DNA from: an uncultured Eubacteriales bacterium | GTDB lineage: Bacteria > Bacillota > Clostridia > Peptostreptococcales > Anaerovoracaceae | DNA length: 7,370 nucleotides | NCBI GenBank assembly: GCA_959021945.1 | Contig: CAUEYG010000065.1 | Location: forward strand, 1-7,370 | Direction of reading: 5' to 3' | In this document: one piece after another, positions 1 to 6,343 of the stretch | Numbering within the stretch: the first letter of the stretch is position 1 | How the letters are laid out: each line of letters starts with the position of its first letter | Notes under the pieces: generated by a model | What the model was told of the DNA's origin: nothing | The model's input: only the letters and a program-made list of their open reading frames with translations | The model's database searches: none | Translations under genes and position numbers: made by a program

Positions 1-12
1 GCAAATAAATTG

Positions 13-41
13 TTTTTTTTTCAATGAAAGGGTGATATAAT
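13..41 (+). promoter_or_regulatory. Extended -10 promoter of the prfA operon
   Basis: A perfect TATAAT lies at 36-41 and is preceded by TG at 33-34 with one base between, which makes an extended -10 element (TGATATAAT). The -35 region, 17 bases upstream at 13-18, is only a T run and matches TTGACA poorly. Extended -10 promoters of SigA type tolerate a weak -35, so this is a credible housekeeping promoter. Transcription would start near 47-50, leaving a leader of about 50 bases before prfA. Confidence 0.7.
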
Positions 42-101
42 ATTAGGTTGAAAAAGTGGGGCTGTAAAAGCCTAAAAATACAGAAAAACAGGAGTTAAGT
101 A

Positions 102-1163
102 ATGTGTGATAATTTAGACTTCCTTTCCGAGAAGTATGAAGAGCTTTCACAAAAGGTTTCTGACCCGGAGATTATTAACAACCAGCCGGTGTGGCAGAAA
201 TATGTGAAAGAGATGGGGGAAATGGAACCTATCGTAAAGAAATATAAAGAATATAAAAAAGCAAAGACAGAAATGGCCGATGCCAAAGAAATGCTGGAAG
301 AAGGCGATGAAGAAATGCGAGAGCTGGCAAAGATGGAGATCAGCGAATTAGAAGGAACCATCGCCCAGCAAGAGGAGGACCTAAAAGTACTGCTGCTGCC
401 AAAGGACCCTAATGATGACAAAAATGTTATTTTAGAAGTCCGGGCAGGAACCGGCGGTGATGAGGCAGCTCTTTTTGGCAGCGATCTGCTGAGGATGTAT
501 AGCAGGTATGCAGAGCGAAAGGGATGGAAGACCGAGCTGATGGAAGTCAACGATACTGGCCTTGGCGGCATTAAAGAGGCTGTCATGCTGATCAAAGGAA
601 AAGGCGCTTATTCCAGATTAAAATATGAGAGCGGCGCCCACAGAGTGCAGCGTGTGCCGGAGACCGAATCCAGCGGCAGAGTGCACACATCGGCTGCCAC
701 AGTAGCGGTGCTCCCGGAAGTAGATGATGTGGAAATTGATCTGAACCCAAATGATGTGCGGGTAGATGTTTACCGGGCATCTGGAAATGGTGGCCAGTGC
801 GTAAATACAACGGACTCTGCCGTAAGACTTACCCATGAGCCTACAGGACTAGTTGTAACCTGCCAGGACGAAAAATCTCAGATTAAAAATAAAGACAAAG
901 CCTTTAAAGTACTGAAAGCAAGGCTGTACGACCTGAAGATGCAGGAGCAGAACGATGAAATTTCCGCTCAGAGAAAAAGTCAGGTGGGAACAGGAGACAG
1001 GAGCGAACGAATCAGAACGTACAACTTCCCTCAGGGACGTGTTTCGGAGCACCGTACCGGTGTAACCCTGTATAAGTTGGACTACATCCTGGATGGAGAT
1101 CTGGATGAAATTATTGATGGCCTGATTACAAGCGATCAGGCGGAAAAGATGAAGAACTTCTAA
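102..1163 (+). CDS. prfA: Peptide chain release factor 1 (RF1)
   Basis: RF1 reads UAA and UAG stop codons in the ribosomal A site and triggers release of the finished peptide. The 353-residue product has the usual family length. Its N-terminal part (about 1-95) is helical and charged. The stop-codon-reading PxT motif is P186-E-T188, within RVQRVPETESSGR. The catalytic GGQ is at 230-232, within SGNGGQCVNTTDSAVR; Q232 is the residue methylated by PrmC in this family. PxT rather than SPF identifies RF1 and excludes RF2. The end shows the conserved RTYNFPQGRVSEHR block (305-318). The ATG at 102 has AGGAG at 90-94, seven bases upstream, and the N-terminus aligns with known RF1 starts. prmC, a common neighbour, is not downstream and may lie before the window. 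The stop overlaps the next gene by one base. Confidence 0.98.
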   Translation: MCDNLDFLSEKYEELSQKVSDPEIINNQPVWQKYVKEMGEMEPIVKKYKEYKKAKTEMADAKEMLEEGDEEMRELAKMEISELEGTIAQQEEDLKVLLLPKDPNDDKNVILEVRAGTGGDEAALFGSDLLRMYSRYAERKGWKTELMEVNDTGLGGIKEAVMLIKGKGAYSRLKYESGAHRVQRVPETESSGRVHTSAATVAVLPEVDDVEIDLNPNDVRVDVYRASGNGGQCVNTTDSAVRLTHEPTGLVVTCQDEKSQIKNKDKAFKVLKARLYDLKMQEQNDEISAQRKSQVGTGDRSERIRTYNFPQGRVSEHRTGVTLYKLDYILDGDLDEIIDGLITSDQAEKMKNF

Positions 1164-2167
1164 TGGATACAAAATTATTAACAGAAAAACAAATAGAGGA
1201 AGCAGCCGCTATCATTAAACAAGGCGGCCTGGTAGCCTTCCCTACAGAGACTGTATACGGCCTTGGGGCGGATGCTCTTAATGCAGAGGCAGTGGCAAAA
1301 GTATATGAAGCCAAAGGGCGTCCCAGTGATAACCCGATGATCGTTCATATTGGAAGGGCCAGCGACATTGGACAGCTTACGCCCAGACTCAGCCCGGACA
1401 TTGTGACCCTGATTGAAAACTTTTGGCCCGGTCCCCTGACTTTGGTAGTAAAAAGAAAGCCAGGCGTTCCGGACCGTACTACCGGAGGCTTGGACACTGT
1501 AGGCGTTCGCATGCCGGACAGCAAAATCGCATTGGATTTGATCAGCCAGTCCGATTGTCCTATTGCTGCGCCTAGCGCTAATATTTCCGGGAGGCCCAGT
1601 CCTACAAGAGCGTCAGATGTAATTGAAGATTTAAAGGGCAAGGTGGATGCTATTATCCAGGGCCCTGACTGCCGGGTAGGCATCGAATCTACAGTGCTGG
1701 ATGTGAGCGGACCGACTCCTACCATTTTGAGGCCGGGCGTCATTACTGCGGACAATATTGAAGCAGCTATCGGCAAAAAAGTAGCCGTTGATCCGGCCCT
1801 GTATGTAAATCGGCCCCGGGATGTAAGCGACAATGAGTTTCAGCCTAAATCACCGGGAATGAAGTACAAGCACTATGCGCCGAAGGCAGACATGATGGTG
1901 ATCGAAGGCAATAGAGAAAAAGTAAAGCAGGAGATTGAGCGCCTGCGGTTCTTAAATGAAAAGGTGGGCAATAAAGTAGGAGTTATCCTCTTTGAGGAAA
2001 AAGCGTTTATTGAGGCTGCCCATAATTTTTTCGCTAACCTGAGGGACTTGGACCGGCAAGGCGTTGATTTAATCCTTGCGGGAGCCCTCAGCGATACAGA
2101 TGGAGTGGGGTTTGCAGTTATGAACAGAATGTTGAAGTCAGCAGGATATCATATCGTAAGAGTATAA
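1163..2167 (+). CDS. sua5: L-threonylcarbamoyladenylate synthase, Sua5/YwlC type
   Basis: This enzyme makes threonylcarbamoyl-AMP from threonine, bicarbonate and ATP. TsaB-TsaD-TsaE then transfer the group to A37 of tRNAs reading ANN codons (t6A). The 334-residue protein is the long Sua5 form. A YrdC domain covers about 10-200, with FPTETVYGLGADA (26-38), KGRPSDNPM (51-59), APSANISGRPSPT (136-148) and GIESTVLD (173-180). The linker SPGMKYKHYAP (230-240) follows, then a C-terminal Sua5 domain (about 243-334) ending in NRMLKSAGYHIVRV. The short TsaC form lacks this second domain. The start ATG overlaps the prfA stop as TAATG, and there is only a purine-rich stretch (AAGATGAAGAA) before it, so translation probably depends on ribosomes finishing prfA. 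Confidence 0.96.
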   Translation: MDTKLLTEKQIEEAAAIIKQGGLVAFPTETVYGLGADALNAEAVAKVYEAKGRPSDNPMIVHIGRASDIGQLTPRLSPDIVTLIENFWPGPLTLVVKRKPGVPDRTTGGLDTVGVRMPDSKIALDLISQSDCPIAAPSANISGRPSPTRASDVIEDLKGKVDAIIQGPDCRVGIESTVLDVSGPTPTILRPGVITADNIEAAIGKKVAVDPALYVNRPRDVSDNEFQPKSPGMKYKHYAPKADMMVIEGNREKVKQEIERLRFLNEKVGNKVGVILFEEKAFIEAAHNFFANLRDLDRQGVDLILAGALSDTDGVGFAVMNRMLKSAGYHIVRV

Positions 2168-2180
2168 AAGGAGATAAGCC

Positions 2181-2612
2181 ATGAAGATAGCCATTGCCAG
2201 CGACCACGGCGGTTATAAGCTGAAAGAAGAAATAAAAAAGTATTTAGCAGACAGAGATCTTGAAATCCTGGATTTAGGGACGAATTCAGAGGAATCCGTA
2301 GACTATCCTCAGTTTGGACATGCTTGCGGTGAAGCAGTTGCCGGCGGTCAGGCTGACAGAGGAATCGTATGTTGCGGCACAGGCATTGGCATTTCCATTG
2401 CAGCCAATAAAGTAAAAGGCATCCGCTGCTCGCTCTGTACAGATGCGAATATGGCGAAGCTGACAAGACAGCATAATGATTCTAATATTTTGGCTCTGGG
2501 CGGCAGAATTACAGATGTAAAGACCGCCTTGGAGATTACAAAGGTCTGGTTGGATACAGAGTTTGAAGGCGGCCGCCACCAGCGCCGTGTGGATATGCTC
2601 AACTGTTATTAA
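2181..2612 (+). CDS. rpiB: Ribose-5-phosphate isomerase B
   Basis: RpiB interconverts ribose 5-phosphate and ribulose 5-phosphate in the non-oxidative pentose phosphate pathway. The 143 residues match the usual RpiB length. Visible family marks are the opening MKIAIASDHGG, with H9 in the phosphate/sugar site. LDLGTNSEESVDYP follows at 30-43. The active-site loop CCGTGIGISIAANK (64-77) carries C65 as the expected catalytic base, and RQHNDSNILALGGR (96-109) carries H98, matching the ring-opening histidine of E. coli RpiB. LacA/LacB galactose-6-phosphate isomerase subunits are related, but the single full set of active-site residues and the housekeeping setting favour RpiB. A strong AAGGAG at 2168-2173 precedes the ATG, and the gap to sua5 is 13 bases. 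Confidence 0.95.
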   Translation: MKIAIASDHGGYKLKEEIKKYLADRDLEILDLGTNSEESVDYPQFGHACGEAVAGGQADRGIVCCGTGIGISIAANKVKGIRCSLCTDANMAKLTRQHNDSNILALGGRITDVKTALEITKVWLDTEFEGGRHQRRVDMLNCY

Positions 2613-2663
2613 TGCGAAGCGTATTAAAATAAATTGTTAAAGCCAAAGATGACAGCAGTCTGT

Positions 2664-2671
2664 AAGGGAGG
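2664..2671 (+). promoter_or_regulatory. Ribosome binding site that fixes the upp start
   Basis: AAGGGAGG sits seven bases before the ATG at 2679. The reading frame stays open upstream to a TTG at 2634, but that codon has no ribosome site, and the extra 15 residues (LKPKMTAVCKGGCK-like) are not part of the Upp family. The ATG at 2679 is therefore the start. Confidence 0.9.
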
Positions 2672-2678
2672 TTGCAAA

Positions 2679-3308
2679 ATGGGAAATGTATATGTATTCG
2701 ATCATCCGTTAATTCAGCACAAAACCGCTATGATCCGAAAGACGGAAACCAGTGTAAAAGATTTTCGTGAACTAGTTAAAGAAATCGCTATGTTGATGGG
2801 CTATGAAGCTACCAGAAAACTTCCCCTGGAGGAAGTGAAGATTACAACGCCAATGTGTGATACAACCGTCAACATGTTAAAAGGAGAAGACATTGCCATT
2901 GTCCCTATATTGAGAGCAGGTCTGGGAATGGTAGACGGAATGCTGGCCTTAGTTCCTAACGCTAAAGTAGGACATGTAGGCCTTTACAGAGACCCAAAAA
3001 CCCATGAGCCTGTTGAATACTATTGCAAACTTCCTAATGACATTGATAAGCGGGAGATCTTTGTGGTGGACCCAATGCTGGCTACAGGCGGAAGTGCTGC
3101 CGCTGCCATTGATTTTATAAAAGCCAGGGGCGGGAAAAAAATTATCTTTATGTGCTTGATTGCTGCTCCCGAAGGAATCGAAGTGCTGCAAAATGCCCAT
3201 CCTGATGTGGATATTTTTATTGCAGCCAAGGATGAAAAATTAAATGAAAATGCTTATATTGTTCCCGGCCTGGGCGATGCAGGCGACAGGCTGTATGGAA
3301 CAAAGTAA
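2679..3308 (+). CDS. upp: Uracil phosphoribosyltransferase
   Basis: Upp salvages uracil by joining it to PRPP to give UMP. Starting at 2679 the protein has 209 residues, the same length as the Bacillus enzyme, and begins MGNVYVFDHPLIQHK as the family does. Other marks are VPILRAGLGMVDGML (75-89), HVGLYRDP (99-106), the PRPP loop VVDPMLATGGSA (129-140), CLIAAPEG (159-166), and the uracil-binding YIVPGLGDAGDR (193-204). No key residue is missing. It lies 66 bases after rpiB and 18 bases before tyrS. rpiB and upp are metabolically linked through ribose 5-phosphate and PRPP, and the two genes lie near each other in Bacillus too. The gap of 2613-2678 shows no terminator. Confidence 0.97.
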   Translation: MGNVYVFDHPLIQHKTAMIRKTETSVKDFRELVKEIAMLMGYEATRKLPLEEVKITTPMCDTTVNMLKGEDIAIVPILRAGLGMVDGMLALVPNAKVGHVGLYRDPKTHEPVEYYCKLPNDIDKREIFVVDPMLATGGSAAAAIDFIKARGGKKIIFMCLIAAPEGIEVLQNAHPDVDIFIAAKDEKLNENAYIVPGLGDAGDRLYGTK

Positions 3309-3326
3309 ACAATTTGGAGGAACTTT

Positions 3327-4652
3327 ATGAATTTTATACCTGACAGTGTCAGTGAACATACCAATGTATATGATGTATTAAAAGAGCGGGGGTTTATTGA
3401 ACAGACCACCGATGACGAGGCCATCAGAGAACTGCTGGGAAAAGAAAAAATTCGTTTTTATATTGGATTTGACCCTACGGCGGACTGCCTTCATGTAGGC
3501 CATTTTATGCAGGTCATTATCATGATGTATATGCAGAAATACGGGCACACTCCTGTTGTTCTCATTGGCGGCGGAACCGGCATGGTAGGCGACCCGTCGG
3601 GACGGACAGATATGCGTCAGATGATGACGATGGAAACCATTCAGCACAACTGTGACCAGTTCAAAAAACTGTTTGACCAATTTATTGCCTTTGATGATGA
3701 GTGGAACTATGCGGGCAACGAAGGGGTTTATCAGCCGGGCAGGGAGAACAAGACCCCGGAACCGGGAAAAGCTGTTGCTGTAAACAATGCCCAGTGGCTC
3801 AGGCCTCTCAACTATGTGGAATTTATCAGAGAGATCGGAAGACATTTTAGCGTCAATAATATGCTGAGGGCAGAATGCTTTAAGCAGAGAATGGAAAAGG
3901 GCCTTTCCTTCCTAGAATTCAATTATATGCTGATGCAGAGCTATGACTTTATGGTTATGGCAAGGGATATTGACTGCAAAATGCAGTTTGGCGGAAATGA
4001 CCAATGGAGTAATATTCTGGGTGGAATTGAACTGACCAGAAAGGCTTGCGACAAACAGGTCTACGGGATGACCTTTTCTCTGCTCACCACAAGCGAGGGG
4101 CAGAAGATGGGGAAAACTCAGAAGGGAGCTCTGTGGCTGGATGCCGGGAAAACATCGCCTTATGAGTTTTACCAGTACTGGAGAAATGTAGCGGATGCGG
4201 ATGTAGAAAAATGTCTGAGAATGCTTACTTTCCTGCCAATGGAAGAGGTGCGCCGGCTGGCATCATTGAAGGACCAGGAGATCAACAAGGCTAAGGAAGT
4301 TCTGGCATATGAAGTAACAAAGCTAGTTCATGGCGAGACTGAAGCGAAAAAAGCTCAGGATGGCGCGCGGGCAGCCTTTGGCGGAGGCGGCTCTATGGAC
4401 AGCATCCCAAAGGTGCAAAAGGAGCGAAAGGACTTTGAAGGAGAAGGCGTCGGCGTGGTGACTTTTATTAAGGAGCTGGGCCTTGTCCCTAGTAACCGGG
4501 AAGGCTTTATGACCATTGAACAGGGAGGCCTAAAGCTGGACGGCGAGAAAGTTACGGATAAAAAAATGATGGTGACTGCTGAGCTCTTTAAGGACGGAAA
4601 GATGCTGGTAGAAAAAGGAAAGAAGAAAAAACTAGTGGTGGAGCTAGTATAG
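3327..4652 (+). CDS. tyrS: Tyrosyl-tRNA synthetase
   Basis: This class I synthetase charges tRNA-Tyr with tyrosine in the cytosol. The 441-residue protein has the Rossmann core with GFDPTADCLHVGH (47-59), where HVGH is the HIGH signature. GGGTGMVGDPSGRTD (81-95), the anticodon-side block FSVNNMLRAECFKQR (174-188), FGGNDQWSNILGG (221-233) and KMGKT (260-264, the KMSKS equivalent) follow. A C-terminal S4-like RNA-binding domain covers about 375-441. It is longer than the roughly 405-425 residues usual for bacterial TyrRS. The excess lies mainly at about 127-147, a Gly/Pro/Asn-rich stretch before VNNAQWL. GGAGG at 3316-3320 lies six bases before the ATG. Only 18 bases separate it from upp, with no room for a T-box leader. 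It ends in TAG. Confidence 0.97.
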   Translation: MNFIPDSVSEHTNVYDVLKERGFIEQTTDDEAIRELLGKEKIRFYIGFDPTADCLHVGHFMQVIIMMYMQKYGHTPVVLIGGGTGMVGDPSGRTDMRQMMTMETIQHNCDQFKKLFDQFIAFDDEWNYAGNEGVYQPGRENKTPEPGKAVAVNNAQWLRPLNYVEFIREIGRHFSVNNMLRAECFKQRMEKGLSFLEFNYMLMQSYDFMVMARDIDCKMQFGGNDQWSNILGGIELTRKACDKQVYGMTFSLLTTSEGQKMGKTQKGALWLDAGKTSPYEFYQYWRNVADADVEKCLRMLTFLPMEEVRRLASLKDQEINKAKEVLAYEVTKLVHGETEAKKAQDGARAAFGGGGSMDSIPKVQKERKDFEGEGVGVVTFIKELGLVPSNREGFMTIEQGGLKLDGEKVTDKKMMVTAELFKDGKMLVEKGKKKKLVVELV

Positions 4653-4676
4653 CTAGTAAAAAACAGAATTACACTA

Positions 4677-4705
4677 TTGCATTGGAACAAAGAATTTAGT
4701 AAACT
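4677..4705 (+). promoter_or_regulatory. Candidate promoter of the lysine-riboswitch unit
   Basis: TTGCAT (4677-4682) and TAAACT (4700-4705) are separated by 17 bases. They match the SigA consensus at three and four of six positions, so the boxes are only fair. The position is persuasive: a start six to eight bases after the -10 falls at about 4711-4713, right at the foot of riboswitch helix P1. No better pair was seen between tyrS and the aptamer. Confidence 0.5.
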
Positions 4706-4710
4706 GAATC

Positions 4711-4878
4711 AGGCTGATAGAGGTGCGAAAGACAAGAAGAATCAGATGAGCCGGCGGGCATATAGCTGATTTGGAGGGGATTTCGCCGAACTAGGGTTTT
4801 GGGCGCAGAATCCTGGTGGACATATGGTCAATAGCCATATGGCTGTCTGCAGATTGTATCTGCAGTTGAGCTATCCCT
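4711..4878 (+). promoter_or_regulatory. Lysine riboswitch (L-box) aptamer
   Basis: This RNA element binds free lysine in a five-way junction and controls the genes downstream. The conserved junction words are present in order: GATAGAGGTGCGA (4716-4728), GGGGATTTCGCCGAA (4776-4790), GGCTGTC (4841-4847) and GAGCTATC (4868-4875). Helices can be read directly. P1 is GATAG (4716-4720) with CTATC (4871-4875), extended by AGG (4711-4713) with CCT (4876-4878) across a two-base bulge. P2 is AATCAG (4740-4745) with CTGATT (4766-4771), with GCC/GGC above it. P3 is CTAGGG (4791-4796) with TCCTGG (4811-4816). P4 is CATATGG (4821-4827) with CCATATG (4835-4841). P5 is CTGCAGA (4847-4853) with TCTGCAG (4859-4865). 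The order and the words match the lysC leader of Bacillus. I did not find a convincing L2-L3 kissing helix by eye. Confidence 0.95.
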
Positions 4879-4937
4879 TAAAAGATTTTGTTTCACGTCT
4901 GCACAACTGTGGATTGATAAAAAATCGGTGGGGGATA
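4872..4937 (+). promoter_or_regulatory. Predicted antiterminator of the lysine riboswitch
   Basis: TATCCC (4872-4877), the 3' strand of P1, can pair with GGGATA (4932-4937) in the loop side of the terminator, extended by two G-U pairs (4878-4879 with 4930-4931). Nested inside, GATTTT (4884-4889) can pair with AAAATC (4921-4926), the foot of the terminator 5' arm. Forming this structure breaks both P1 and the terminator. Without lysine the antiterminator should form and the genes be read; with lysine P1 is held and the terminator forms. The pairing is seen in the sequence; the switching is inferred. Confidence 0.75.
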
Positions 4938-4952
4938 CTCACCGATTTTTTT
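4921..4952 (+). terminator. Lysine-riboswitch intrinsic terminator
   Basis: The arms AAAATCGGTG (4921-4930) and CACCGATTTT (4940-4949) pair perfectly over ten bases, and one G-U and one G-C pair can extend the stem into the loop. The 3' arm runs into an unbroken T run (4946-4952). It sits between the aptamer and the permease start, as expected for an OFF switch acting on transcription. It may also end read-through transcripts of the upstream operon, since no other terminator follows tyrS. Confidence 0.93.
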
Positions 4953-4998
4953 ATGGGGAAATATTAGTGAAAGGTTTACAGCAGAAAAGGAGTGAATT

Positions 4999-6327
4999 AT
5001 GACAGAAAATAAAGGAGAGTTAAAGCGAGTCCTAAAATTAAAGGACCTGGCTATTTATGGAATTGCTTTTATGACGCCTATTGCGCCGGCGTACATTTAC
5101 GGAAGCGCATCAGAGGTGACAGGAGGCACGCTGGCAATGGCGTATGTGGTGGCTATGGTAGCCATGCTGTTTACAGCAACCAGCTACGGCCGTATGGCGG
5201 GGGCCTTTCCTGTAGCAGGCTCCACCTATTCTTATACCCAGAGGGGAATCAGCCATCACCTGGGCTTTTTTGCAGGGTGGGCCATTTATTTGGATTATGT
5301 GCTGGTGCCGCTGATCGTATTTATTACAGGGGCTTCCTACGCTAACGCAGCAGTGCCTCAGATCCCATTTTTTGTATGGGTGTTGATTATTGCCGGTGTT
5401 GTTACGGTTGTAAACTGCGTAGGGGTTCAGATGGCGGCAAAGACAAATTTGATTCTCGTAGCAGTTATGGGCGCTATTGTTGTAATGTTTATTATTGTAT
5501 GCGCCAAAGCAGTGCTGGGCGGAGCAGGCGAAGGACAATTGTTTTCTTCCAGACCTTTTTACAATCCTGGTGTGACAAATATGAATGTATTAGTAGCAGG
5601 AGGCGCTCTGGCCTGCTTTTCCTTCCTGGGATTTGACTCCATTACCACTATGGCGGAGGAAGCCCTGCGTCCGAAAAAGGACATTGGCCGTGCTGCAGTA
5701 ATTGCCTGCATTGCAGGGGGTGTAATCTTTATTGTACAAGCTTATGTGGCGCAGCTGGCCTGGCCTGATTACAGCAGCTTTGAAACTGCTGATACCGCTT
5801 TGTTTGAAGTAGCGCAGATGGCCGGGGGAACGCTCATGTCCGGGCTTTACACCTTTGCTGTCATTTTGTCTACCTTTACAGCAGGGATTGCCGGACAGTC
5901 CAGTGCCGCCAGACTTATGTACGGGATGGGAAGAGATGAAGTGCTCCCTAAAAAGTTCTTTACCTACCTGCATCCCAAATTCAAAACGCCGATCCTCAAT
6001 ATTATGATCATGTGCTTTATTGGGGTGTTCGGCTCCATAACACTGGATCTGACTTTGGTGGCAGAGCTTATGAACTTTGGCGGACTCTTTGGGTTTATGT
6101 GTGTAAACCTATCTGTAATCGTTTACTTTTTCTTTCGGAAAAAAGAACGGAATGTATTCAAATATCTCATACTGCCTGGGCTGGGATTTCTCATCTGCGG
6201 CTACTTGTGGGTGAGCCTTTCCCGCTTGTCCTTTATCGTAGGATTTTCCTGGCTGCTGGTTGGACTGATTGTAATGGCTATTACTACAAAGGGCTTTAAA
6301 GTAAAGCCTAAAATTTATGAAGGATAA
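4999..6327 (+). CDS. APC-family permease, PuuP-like, lysine-riboswitch controlled
   Basis: This is a cytoplasmic-membrane amino acid/polyamine transporter of the APC superfamily, 442 residues, with about twelve hydrophobic segments. A short charged N-terminus (1-15) precedes the broken first helix YGIAFMTPIAPAYIYG (20-35). SYGRMAGAFPVAGSTYSY (62-79) and the helix 6 region CFSFLGFDSITTMAEE (206-221) are clear family marks. So are LMYGMGRDEVLPKKFF (306-321) and LHPKFKTPILN (324-334). By memory the closest well-known protein is E. coli PuuP, a proton-driven putrescine importer, which shares the FSFLGFD, MGRD and HPK-TP blocks. The riboswitch argues for lysine or a lysine-derived compound such as cadaverine as substrate; this is inference. 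AAGGAG at 4987-4992 precedes the ATG by six bases. The stop lies 16 bases before the hydrolase gene, so both are co-transcribed. Confidence 0.9.
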   Translation: MTENKGELKRVLKLKDLAIYGIAFMTPIAPAYIYGSASEVTGGTLAMAYVVAMVAMLFTATSYGRMAGAFPVAGSTYSYTQRGISHHLGFFAGWAIYLDYVLVPLIVFITGASYANAAVPQIPFFVWVLIIAGVVTVVNCVGVQMAAKTNLILVAVMGAIVVMFIIVCAKAVLGGAGEGQLFSSRPFYNPGVTNMNVLVAGGALACFSFLGFDSITTMAEEALRPKKDIGRAAVIACIAGGVIFIVQAYVAQLAWPDYSSFETADTALFEVAQMAGGTLMSGLYTFAVILSTFTAGIAGQSSAARLMYGMGRDEVLPKKFFTYLHPKFKTPILNIMIMCFIGVFGSITLDLTLVAELMNFGGLFGFMCVNLSVIVYFFFRKKERNVFKYLILPGLGFLICGYLWVSLSRLSFIVGFSWLLVGLIVMAITTKGFKVKPKIYEG

Positions 6328-6328
6328 A

Positions 6329-6336
6329 GGGAGGAG
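6329..6336 (+). promoter_or_regulatory. Ribosome binding site that fixes the hydrolase start
   Basis: GGGAGGAG lies seven bases before the ATG at 6344. An in-frame ATG at 6317 overlaps the permease end and would add nine residues (MKDKGRRER), which are simply this purine-rich ribosome site translated. The start at 6344 is preferred. Confidence 0.85.
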
Positions 6337-6343
6337 AGAAAGA

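Noticed and set aside
1..35. T run at 10-21, perhaps the tail of a terminator of an upstream gene.
   Set aside because: The hairpin that would belong to it is outside the window, so it cannot be called.
58..83. Short inverted repeats in the prfA leader (GGCT/AGCC and CTGTA/TACAG).
   Set aside because: Only four and five pairs, mutually overlapping, with no T run or known leader motif; likely chance.
95..595. Long antisense open frame across the start of prfA, and similar ones over sua5, tyrS and the permease.
   Set aside because: They lie opposite well-identified genes, have no convincing ribosome sites and show low-complexity or cysteine/histidine-rich products typical of shadow frames.
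2634..2678. Upstream TTG start that would lengthen upp by 15 residues.
   Set aside because: No ribosome site before it, and the 2679 start gives the exact family length and N-terminus.
4642..4658. AGCTAGTA repeated across the tyrS stop codon.
   Set aside because: Only two eight-base copies; more likely a local duplication or chance than a regulatory site.
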